This document shows positions 1 to 6,798 of a stretch of DNA of 6,798 bases, in pieces. Numbering within the stretch: the first letter of the stretch is position 1; each line of letters opens with the position of its first letter. The position numbers were made by a program, and so were the translations under genes. This DNA is from Betaproteobacteria bacterium. GTDB lineage: Bacteria > Pseudomonadota > Gammaproteobacteria > Burkholderiales > SG8-39. Location of the stretch: NCBI GenBank assembly GCA_019245555.1, contig JAFARH010000312.1, positions 1 through 6,798 on the forward strand. Direction: 5' to 3'. The notes beneath the pieces are model-generated. The model was not told the origin of the DNA and ran no database searches. It saw only the letters and a list, made by a program, of their open reading frames with translations.

Positions 1-1
1 C

Positions 2-36
2 AAGTCGCGGCAGAAGCGCGTAGTGATCGACGGCGC

Positions 37-40
<4 letters not shown>
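2..40 (+). CDS. Possible C-terminal end of a convergent gene, cut by the window edge
   Basis: On the plus strand one frame is open from the window edge and ends [12 protein letters not shown] followed by TAG at 38-40. This would be the tail of a gene facing aceA. The two stops would interlock: the aceA stop occupies 37-39 on the minus strand, and both lie in the palindrome CTAG at 37-40. Only twelve residues are visible, so the family cannot be recognised. The other two plus frames also stop within about 50 nt, so an open frame this short carries little weight by itself. The call rests on plausible composition and on the fact that nothing else explains the 36 nt beyond aceA. Confidence 0.3.
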
Positions 41-1365
<1,325 letters not shown>

Positions 1366-1372
1366 TTACGTG

Positions 1373-1378
1373 CCCTCC
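1373..1378 (-). promoter_or_regulatory. Strong ribosome binding site of aceA
   Basis: The minus strand reads GGAGGG, then seven bases, then the GTG start of aceA. This is a near-ideal Shine-Dalgarno match and spacing, which supports the GTG start. The site is one half of a perfect 12-bp palindrome, CCCTCCGGAGGG (1373-1384), so the plus strand also carries GGAGGG. Confidence 0.75.
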
Positions 1379-1414
1379 GGAGGGTTATGGATGGAGCGAA
1401 GTGTGCGCGGCGTG

Positions 1415-1438
1415 CATGGCGCGCAGCAACATGCCATG
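1415..1438. repeat. Inverted repeat in the aceA leader
   Basis: CATGGC (1415-1420) and GCCATG (1433-1438) are perfect 6-bp inverted arms around a 12-nt loop. The repeat lies about 50-73 nt upstream of the aceA start. In the transcript it could form a modest hairpin, or the DNA could be an operator. There is no T-run after it, so it is not an intrinsic terminator. Confidence 0.4.
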
Positions 1439-1445
1439 TGGCCTA

Positions 1446-1460
1446 TTTGTCCGTTACAAA
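1446..1460. promoter_or_regulatory. Candidate operator dyad upstream of aceA
   Basis: TTTGT, five bases, ACAAA form a perfect 5-bp dyad about 80 nt upstream of the aceA start. It sits inside a wider pair of inverted arms, GCCTAT (1441-1446) and ATAGGC (1474-1479). Size and symmetry suit a dimeric repressor or activator. I do not recognise it as the site of a particular regulator, and short AT-rich dyads arise by chance. Confidence 0.3.
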
Positions 1461-1464
1461 AACA

Positions 1465-1481
1465 AGGCTTTACATAGGCTT
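1465..1481. repeat. AGGCTT direct repeat, 11-bp period
   Basis: AGGCTT occurs at 1465-1470 and again at 1476-1481, exactly 11 bp apart and therefore on the same face of the helix. Tandem half-sites with this spacing are known from OmpR/PhoB-type response regulators. Function here is not shown. The repeat lies next to the TTTGT-N5-ACAAA dyad. Confidence 0.4.
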
Positions 1482-1500
1482 ACCGTACCCCCGTTTCATG

Positions 1501-1539
1501 ATGCGGGAGCGGGTTTCAAATTTTGCTGCTATGCGGGAG
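1501..1539. repeat. 9-bp direct repeat ATGCGGGAG, 30 bp apart
   Basis: ATGCGGGAG is repeated perfectly at 1501-1509 and 1531-1539, about three helical turns apart. The repeat lies just after the stop of the small exported-protein ORF and upstream of aceA. It could be a pair of protein-binding sites. No function is known. Confidence 0.45.
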
Positions 1540-1542
1540 AGG

Positions 1543-1779
1543 CTACTTCTGGGTGCGGATTGCCGCTTCGCCAGCCTTTGGTTGCCGGGTCGACTTCGGA
1601 GAATCTTTCGTTCGGAGCGCGGCCGGCTCCTGCTTTTGCGGTTTGCCGGATTGCCGATGCCCCTTCGCAGCGTAGTCGGCCTGTTTCTGCTGTTGCTGGA
1701 CGGCCTTGGACGGTTCGCCGTTGGTGTTGGGCTGCGCCCAGACCGTGGAAACGAGGAAGAGAGCGGGCAGCAGCGTCAC
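1543..1779 (-). CDS. Small basic, probably exported protein, unrecognised
   Basis: I do not recognise this 78-residue protein. Residues 1-15 (MTLLPALFLVSTVWA) look like a signal peptide with likely cleavage after A15, although the n-region carries no lysine or arginine, which is unusual. The predicted mature part is hydrophilic, probably disordered and basic (13 K/R against 5 D/E), with a Q-rich run near 28-33. It has no cysteine, so it is not a lipoprotein. The GTG start overlaps the rodA stop as GTGA, and an in-frame TAA lies five codons upstream, which fixes this as the longest form. No good Shine-Dalgarno is visible, so translation is probably coupled to rodA. About three quarters of third codon positions are G or C, consistent with a real gene. 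From its place it may act in the periplasm with the Rod complex, but this is inference. It could also be a spurious ORF. Confidence 0.6.
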   Translation of the reverse strand: MTLLPALFLVSTVWAQPNTNGEPSKAVQQQQKQADYAAKGHRQSGKPQKQEPAALRTKDSPKSTRQPKAGEAAIRTQK

Positions 1780-2891
1780 GTCTGCACCAGTTTACGGTAC
1801 CGGTGGACGCTCATGAGGATCCCGGCACCGATGAAGAGCGTGAGGAGGGCGGTGCCGCCATATGACAGGAACGGGAGCGGTACCCCTACCACCGGGAGGA
1901 TGCCCGACACCATGCCCATGTTGACGAAAGCATAGGTGAAGAACATGAGCGAGATCGCGCCGGCGAGAAGCCGCGCGAAAACCGTGGCGGCATTGGCGGC
2001 GATGACGAGGCCGCGGGCGACAAGCAATGAGTAGAGAACGATCAGGACGATGTTGCCGATTAGGCCGAATTCTTCCGAGAAGACCGCGAAGATGAAGTCG
2101 GTGTGGCGCTCGGGGATGAATTCGAGGTGCGCCTGGGTTCCGTTCAGCCATCCCTTGCCCCACACGCCGCCCGAGCCGACCGCGATCGTCGACTGGATGA
2201 TGTGGTAGCCCGCACCGAGCGGATCGGTCGACGGATCGAGCAGCGTCAGAACGCGGCGCCGCTGGTAGCCGTGCAGGAATCCCCAGACGACCGGCAGGGC
2301 GGCGAGCCCCAGCGCGAAGAGCGTGCCGAGCACTCGCCACGAGAGGCCCGCGAAGAAGATCACGTAGAAGCCGGCCGCACCGACGAGGGCTGCCGTGCCG
2401 AGATCGGGCTGCTTCGCGATGAGGGCAAGTGGCACGACGAGCAGGATCGCCGCGATGAAAAAGTTGCGCAGCTTGAGCGTCGTCTCGTGCTTGTGGAAGT
2501 ACCAAGCGAGCATCAGGGGCAGAGCGAGCTTCATCATCTCGGAAGGCTGGAAACGGGTGACGCCGACGTGCAGCCAGCGGCGCGCTCCATTCACCACGTC
2601 GCCGAAGAGCGCTACCGCGACGAGGAGCGCGACCCCGATCACATAGGAAGGTATCGCGAAGCGCATCATCGTCTGCGGATGCACCTGGGCAACGAGCCAC
2701 ATCGCGACGAGCGCGACGGCGAGGTTCACGACCTGCGCGCCCACGCGCGAGGGCACGTCGTAGCTAGCAGAGAAGAGCGCCAGCAGGCCGAGCATCGAAA
2801 GGGAAAGCATCAGCACGAGCAGCGTGCTGTCGATGCCCTCGGCGAGGCGGCGGCCGATGCGATGCGTCAGGGGAAGGCGGGCAAGTTCCAT
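1776..2891 (-). CDS. rodA: RodA, SEDS peptidoglycan glycosyltransferase of the elongasome
   Basis: Inner-membrane SEDS-family enzyme, also named MrdB, that polymerises lipid II into glycan strands for lateral wall growth as partner of PBP2. The 371 residues match the usual length (370 in E. coli), and about ten hydrophobic segments are visible. Conserved family blocks include GARRWL (102-107), FQPSE (114-118), KQPDLGT (160-166) and PFLSYGGT (340-347). Aspartate 265 in PERHTDFIFAV corresponds to the essential catalytic aspartate of RodA proteins (D262 in E. coli). The ATG overlaps the mrdA stop by one base (TAATG), a classic sign of translational coupling, and only a weak upstream purine stretch is present. 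The gene is intact. Confidence 0.98.
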   Translation of the reverse strand: MELARLPLTHRIGRRLAEGIDSTLLVLMLSLSMLGLLALFSASYDVPSRVGAQVVNLAVALVAMWLVAQVHPQTMMRFAIPSYVIGVALLVAVALFGDVVNGARRWLHVGVTRFQPSEMMKLALPLMLAWYFHKHETTLKLRNFFIAAILLVVPLALIAKQPDLGTAALVGAAGFYVIFFAGLSWRVLGTLFALGLAALPVVWGFLHGYQRRRVLTLLDPSTDPLGAGYHIIQSTIAVGSGGVWGKGWLNGTQAHLEFIPERHTDFIFAVFSEEFGLIGNIVLIVLYSLLVARGLVIAANAATVFARLLAGAISLMFFTYAFVNMGMVSGILPVVGVPLPFLSYGGTALLTLFIGAGILMSVHRYRKLVQT

Positions 2892-4816
2892 TATTCGCCG
2901 CTCTCGACTTCTTCGTCGCTCGCTGAGTCATCCTCAGGCGTTGGGGTCTCCATTCCCGGCGGCACCTTGCCGAGCATGAAGTAGTCGAGCACCGTGCGCG
3001 CGAGCGGCGCCGCGGCGCGCGCGCCGAAGCCGCCGTTCTCGACGATGACGGCGAGCGCGATGCGCGGACTTTCGACGGGCGCAAAGGCGATGAAGAGCGA
3101 ATGGTCGCGGTGACGCTCGGCGACCTTCGCTTCCTCGTATTTCTCGCCCTGCTTCATGGCGATCACCTGCGCGGTCCCGGTCTTGCCGCCGACGGTGTAC
3201 TCCGCCTTGGAGAAGGCCCGCGCCGCGGTGCCTTCCTTGGTCACGCCAGCCATCGAGCGCTTGATGAAATCGACGTTCTCGCGCTTGAGGTTCACCGTGT
3301 GGATCACTTCGGCCGGGAAGTCCCGGCTGTCGCCCGTGCGGGGATTATCGATGTGCTCGACAAGCCGCGGCCTGTACATGTGCCCGACGTCGGCGAGCAT
3401 CGCCATCGCCTGCGCAAGCTGCAGGGGCGTGTACGAGTGATAGCCCTGGCCGATGCCGATCGAGATCGTCTCGCCCGGAAACCACTTCTGCTGCCGCGGA
3501 TCCTTGAAGCGCTTCACCTTCCACTCCGGCGAGGGCAGCACGCCGGTGAATTCGCCCGCGAGGTCGATGCCGCTCCTCGAGCCGAAGCCGAACGGCGCGA
3601 GGAATTTCGCGATCGCCTCGATCCCGAGGTCGTTCGACAAGATGTAGTAGTACGTGTCGCACGACTCGGTGATGGATTTGTACAGGTCGACCGTGCCGTG
3701 GCCGCCCTTCTTGTCGTCGCGGAAGCGGCGCCCGCCGAAGTCGTAGTAGCCGGGATCGAAGATCGTGCTCGAGGGCTTGCGCTTCCCGGTCTCCAGCGCC
3801 GCAAGCGCGAGATAAGGCTTGATGGTCGAGCCCGGCGGATAGAGTCCGGAGATGGCGCGGTTGTTGAGCGGCTTGTCGATCGAGCCGTTCAGCTCTGCCC
3901 AGTACTGCGGATCGATGCCATCGACGAAGAGGTTCGGATCGAAGCCCGGCTTCGAGACGAGGGCAAGCACGCCGCCGTTCGCGGGATCGATGGCGACAAG
4001 CGCACCACGCCGGTCTCCGAACGCAACCTCGGCCACCTGCTGCAGTCGCATGTCGAGGGTGAGCGTGATGTTGTTGCCGGGTTGCGATGGCGTCGCGGAC
4101 AACGTGCGGATACCGCGGCCCGCGGCGTCGATTTCGACCTGCTCGAAGCCGGTGGTGCCGTGGAGCTCGGGTTCGTACTGCGCTTCAATGCCAGCCTTGC
4201 CTATATAGTCGGTGCCTCGGTAGTTCGCGCCAACGCCGTCGTCCTCCAGCTTCTGCTGATCCTGCGTATTGATGCGGCCGAGGTAGCCAAGCACGTGCGA
4301 GCCGACATCGCCGAACGGGTACTGGCGAAAGAGCCGTCCCTTGATCTCGACGCCCTCGAAGCGGAAGCGGTTGGCCGCGAACTTCGCCACCTCCTCGTCC
4401 GACAGGCGGTTCTTGATCGGCAGGCTCTCGGCGTTGCGCGTCTCCTGCAGGAGCTTCCTGAAGCGCACTCGGTCGCGGTTGCTGATATCGACGAACTCGC
4501 TGACTTCGTCGATCGTGCGTTCGATGTTGCGCACGCGCTTGGGGAAGATCTCGAGCGTATAGCCGAGGTAGTTGCGCGCGACGACTACGCCATTACGGTC
4601 GGTGATCAAGCCACGGTTGGGCGTGACCGGCACCACCGATATGCGGTTGTCCTCCGCTTTTGCGCGATAGACGTCGTGCTGCAGCACCTGCAGGTAGAGA
4701 AAGCGCGCCGCGAGGAGGGCGAACGCCACCAGCACCGCGATGCCGGCAATGGCGACACGCGCCTGGAACTGGTAGAGCTCCTGCTCCGAGTTGCGGAGTT
4801 CGCTGAGGCCGCGCAT
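2891..4816 (-). CDS. mrdA: Penicillin-binding protein 2, elongasome transpeptidase
   Basis: Monofunctional class B PBP, anchored in the inner membrane with its catalytic domain in the periplasm, that crosslinks glycan made by RodA. The 641 residues are close to the 633 of E. coli PBP2. One membrane segment lies at about 20-46. The dimerisation/pedestal region follows (to about 250), including NRGLITDRNGVVVARN (67-82). The transpeptidase motifs are STIK at 330-333 (nucleophile S330), SCD at 385-387 and KTGT at 545-548, at almost the same positions as in E. coli. D354, D367, H373 and C386 may form a zinc site like that described for Acinetobacter PBP2. The last 19 residues carry nine acidic and no basic residues. 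The start lies 6 nt after the mreD stop. The Shine-Dalgarno is weak, so coupling is likely. Confidence 0.98.
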   Translation of the reverse strand: MRGLSELRNSEQELYQFQARVAIAGIAVLVAFALLAARFLYLQVLQHDVYRAKAEDNRISVVPVTPNRGLITDRNGVVVARNYLGYTLEIFPKRVRNIERTIDEVSEFVDISNRDRVRFRKLLQETRNAESLPIKNRLSDEEVAKFAANRFRFEGVEIKGRLFRQYPFGDVGSHVLGYLGRINTQDQQKLEDDGVGANYRGTDYIGKAGIEAQYEPELHGTTGFEQVEIDAAGRGIRTLSATPSQPGNNITLTLDMRLQQVAEVAFGDRRGALVAIDPANGGVLALVSKPGFDPNLFVDGIDPQYWAELNGSIDKPLNNRAISGLYPPGSTIKPYLALAALETGKRKPSSTIFDPGYYDFGGRRFRDDKKGGHGTVDLYKSITESCDTYYYILSNDLGIEAIAKFLAPFGFGSRSGIDLAGEFTGVLPSPEWKVKRFKDPRQQKWFPGETISIGIGQGYHSYTPLQLAQAMAMLADVGHMYRPRLVEHIDNPRTGDSRDFPAEVIHTVNLKRENVDFIKRSMAGVTKEGTAARAFSKAEYTVGGKTGTAQVIAMKQGEKYEEAKVAERHRDHSLFIAFAPVESPRIALAVIVENGGFGARAAAPLARTVLDYFMLGKVPPGMETPTPEDDSASDEEVESGE

Positions 4817-4822
4817 CGCGTT

Positions 4823-5329
4823 CTAGATTGCCTGTTCGCGCTCGGGACGCCGCTGGGGCAGCAGCAGGAGCCACGTCGCGACCGGCCAAAGGATTGCGCC
4901 AAAGATCGGTCCGATGATGATCGGCCAGCCCGGGAACGGATCACCCGCCGCAAGGCGCACGACGAGCACCGCTGCCTGCGTCACGAGCAGGATGAGCGCG
5001 ATGTGGAGCGACTGCAGCATTGGACCGAACCACAGGATACGCCGCGAAAGCCACACGGATAAGAACGCGAGCAGCGAATACGCCAAAGCATGCTGGCCTA
5101 GCAGCACGCCGTTGCCGGCGTCCGTCAGAAGCCCGAGCATCCAGCCCACGCCAAGCCCCACCAGGCGCGGCTGCCGTACGCACCAGAAGGCGAGCACCAG
5201 CGCGACGAAATCCGGCACGAGGCGAAGATCCGGCCACGGCAGGTAATTCAAGAAGAGGGCGATCGCGAACGAGCCGATGACTGTGCTCATCCGCACCGGT
5301 CGCAGGATCTGCGAGCTACTGGGGATCAT
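4823..5329 (-). CDS. mreD: MreD, inner-membrane rod-shape protein
   Basis: Polytopic inner-membrane component of the Rod complex, acting with MreC to control PBP2 and RodA. The 168 residues match the usual family length. Hydrophobic segments at about 14-30, 36-50, 55-77, 79-94, 107-125 and 134-157 suggest five or six membrane spans. The short N-terminal ILRPVR stretch followed by a span ending in LPW is typical of betaproteobacterial MreD. The ATG lies 14 nt inside the end of mreC in another frame. An internal Met at residue 14 is a possible alternative start, but ILRPVR before it looks conserved, so the upstream ATG is preferred. The sequence of MreD proteins varies widely, so the call also rests on position between mreC and mrdA. 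Confidence 0.95.
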   Translation of the reverse strand: MIPSSSQILRPVRMSTVIGSFAIALFLNYLPWPDLRLVPDFVALVLAFWCVRQPRLVGLGVGWMLGLLTDAGNGVLLGQHALAYSLLAFLSVWLSRRILWFGPMLQSLHIALILLVTQAAVLVVRLAAGDPFPGWPIIIGPIFGAILWPVATWLLLLPQRRPEREQAI

Positions 5330-6275
5330 CGCTCACTGCCTTTTCCGGCGCTTTCTCAGCGGCACTTTTATCCTTGCCTTTCGAACGTCGCGTTTTCTCG
5401 CCGCGCCGATCCTTCGTCCCTTCCTCCGGTCGCGGCGGGCGCGCCGTTTCGTTCGTCAGCACGAGCACATAGCGTCCTCGCTCAATGCCCGCCGACGGCT
5501 TGCAGTAGACGCGCGCGAAGCTGCGCTCCTGGTCGCGCTCGATCCGAACGACTGTCGCTACCGCGAGTCCGGGCGGATACGTGCCGTCGATGCCCGAGGT
5601 GACGAGCTTGTCGCCGTCCTGCACTTCTGCGTTGGCCGGCATGTAGCGCAGCTCGATCATTCCCGAGGCGCCGCCGCCGAAGGCCACCGCGCGCAATCCG
5701 TTGCGCACTACTTGGACCGGGATTGCCTGGTCCGGGTTCGTGAGGAGCGTCACTTCTGAAAGCAGCGGATGCACGCGCGTCACTTGGCCGATGACGCCGG
5801 TATCGTCCGCCACCGGACTGCCAGCCTTCACGCCTTGCGCGCTGCCGCGATCGATGAAAAGCCGGTGCGCGTAGGGATCGCGGCTCAAGTACAGGATTTC
5901 GGCAGGCTGCGCGAGCACCGGCAGCTTCTCCGTCGCGCCGATCATGCGCCGCATCTCGGTCGCCTCCGACTGCAGCTCCTGGTAGCGCTGCGCGTCCTGG
6001 ACATTCGCTAGGAGCTGCGCGCGCAGCCGCTGGTTCTCTTCGATCAGGCTCGCCTGCATCGACAAGTAGCTGCTGAGCGACTGCACAACGTCGATCGGCC
6101 AGGTGGCGGCGCGCTGGATCGGATACGCCGCGAGCGCGAGCCAGCTACGCAAGCCATCCACGTAGCGGAAGCGAGCGTCGACAACGAGCAGCGCGAGCGA
6201 GAGAGAGGCGAAAAAAAACAGCCTGACTAGCGGTGCTGGCCCACGCTTGAAGAATGGCGGGGGAGTGTGGTCCAT
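5316..6275 (-). CDS. mreC: MreC, periplasmic scaffold of the Rod complex
   Basis: Bitopic inner-membrane protein that activates PBP2 and links it to MreB, MreD and RodA. The 319 residues start with a short cytoplasmic stretch (MDHTPPPFFKRGP), followed by a membrane segment at about 16-33 and a probable coiled coil at about 68-113. The conserved beta-rich periplasmic domain covers roughly 120-275; recognisable stretches are SRDPYAHRLFIDRGSAQGVKAG split across 131-152 and VTSGIDGTYPPGLAVA (225-240). A charged, probably disordered tail follows, most basic at about 286-305. The ATG lies 12 nt after the mreB stop, directly behind GGGGG, which leaves no normal Shine-Dalgarno spacing; reinitiation after mreB is likely. 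A run of eight T encodes F20-F22 in the membrane segment. Confidence 0.97.
   Translation of the reverse strand: MDHTPPPFFKRGPAPLVRLFFFASLSLALLVVDARFRYVDGLRSWLALAAYPIQRAATWPIDVVQSLSSYLSMQASLIEENQRLRAQLLANVQDAQRYQELQSEATEMRRMIGATEKLPVLAQPAEILYLSRDPYAHRLFIDRGSAQGVKAGSPVADDTGVIGQVTRVHPLLSEVTLLTNPDQAIPVQVVRNGLRAVAFGGGASGMIELRYMPANAEVQDGDKLVTSGIDGTYPPGLAVATVVRIERDQERSFARVYCKPSAGIERGRYVLVLTNETARPPRPEEGTKDRRGEKTRRSKGKDKSAAEKAPEKAVSDDPQ
6211..6218 (-). repeat. Run of eight T in the mreC coding strand
   Basis: Eight consecutive A on the plus strand (T on the coding strand) encode F20-F22 of MreC. Such a run is out of character for this GC-rich gene and is a possible slippage site. The reading frame is intact here. 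Confidence 0.9.
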
Positions 6276-6281
6276 CCCCCG

Positions 6282-6287
6282 CTATTA

Positions 6288-6290
<3 letters not shown>
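6282..6290 (-). other. Tandem triple stop ending mreB (TGA TAA TAG)
   Basis: The mreB stop TGA (6290-6288) is followed in frame by TAA (6287-6285) and TAG (6284-6282), so all three stop codons stand in a row. Two codons later, in the same frame, comes the mreC ATG. Readthrough of a single stop would otherwise join MreB to MreC. Confidence 0.9.

Positions 6291-6798
<508 letters not shown>

Larger units (their letters stand above)
1366..1542 (-). promoter_or_regulatory. Intergenic region upstream of aceA, likely promoter and operator region
   Basis: These 177 nt between the small ORF and aceA form the only sizeable gap in the window. The stretch around 1443-1525 is clearly more AT-rich than the flanking genes, as expected for a promoter. 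I could not fix a sigma70 promoter. The best pair on the minus strand is ATGAAA, 17 nt, TATGTA, which matches the consensus poorly. The region holds a TTTGT-N5-ACAAA dyad (1446-1460), an AGGCTT direct repeat with 11-bp period (1465-1481), a 9-bp direct repeat (1501-1509 and 1531-1539) and an inverted repeat in the leader (1415-1438). No hairpin followed by a T-run is visible, so a terminator for the upstream operon is not evident. A separate, regulated aceA promoter here is an inference from gap size, composition and repeats. Confidence 0.5.

Noticed and set aside
1470..1500. Sigma70 promoter for aceA (ATGAAA, 17 nt, TATGTA on the minus strand)
   Set aside because: Spacing is right but the hexamers match only about four and three of six consensus bases. 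Not strong enough to annotate as a promoter.
1485..1510. Possible terminator hairpin CCCG/CGGG after the small ORF
   Set aside because: The stem is only four to five pairs with a 10-nt loop, and no T-run follows on the minus strand.
2103..2984. 293-codon plus-strand frame antisense to rodA
   Set aside because: Highly charged E/R-rich translation with no domain, fully antisense to rodA and the mrdA end.
3101..5062. Long open frame of 653 codons on the plus strand, antisense to mrdA and the end of mreD
   Set aside because: It mirrors two confidently identified genes, and its translation is dominated by D, R, A, V and L in the manner of reverse-strand frames in GC-rich DNA. No recognisable domain or ribosome site.
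5288..5290. Alternative mreD start at the internal ATG (residue 14)
   Set aside because: The preceding ILRPVR residues resemble other betaproteobacterial MreD N-termini, so the upstream ATG is preferred.

Overview
The window is GC-rich, and almost all of it is ordinary, tightly packed chromosomal coding sequence on the minus strand. It looks like a betaproteobacterial chromosome. The elongasome genes run mreB-mreC-mreD-mrdA-rodA in one uninterrupted block, an arrangement typical of Betaproteobacteria. In most enteric gammaproteobacteria mreBCD and mrdA-rodA lie apart. The N-termini of MreC, PBP2 and RodA also read like betaproteobacterial family members. The genus cannot be named from this sequence.

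Layout, in the direction of transcription from the right edge to the left: the C-terminal half of mreB (cut by the window edge, about 6798-6288); mreC (6275-5316); mreD (5329-4823, overlapping the end of mreC by 14 nt); mrdA encoding PBP2 (4816-2891); rodA (2891-1776, sharing one base with the mrdA stop); a small unrecognised ORF for a basic, probably exported protein of 78 residues (1779-1543, GTGA overlap with the rodA stop); a 177-nt intergenic region with several repeats and dyads; and aceA encoding isocitrate lyase (1365-37, GTG start). At the left edge, positions 2-40 of the plus strand may be the last codons of a convergent gene whose stop shares a CTAG with the aceA stop.

The genes from mreB to rodA form one functional unit. 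MreB filaments, MreC and MreD organise the Rod complex. RodA polymerises lipid II into glycan strands, and PBP2 crosslinks them during lateral wall growth. The overlaps and very short gaps indicate one operon with translational coupling. The small protein at the 3' end is the only element of the block not assigned to a known family. aceA belongs to the glyoxylate shunt and probably has its own promoter and regulation in the 1366-1542 region.

No mobile element, CRISPR array, tRNA, rRNA or clear intrinsic terminator is visible. I found no convincing new multi-gene system. The points most worth a second look are the small basic exported protein, an in-frame triple stop between mreB and mreC, a possible zinc site in PBP2, and the repeat-rich region upstream of aceA.
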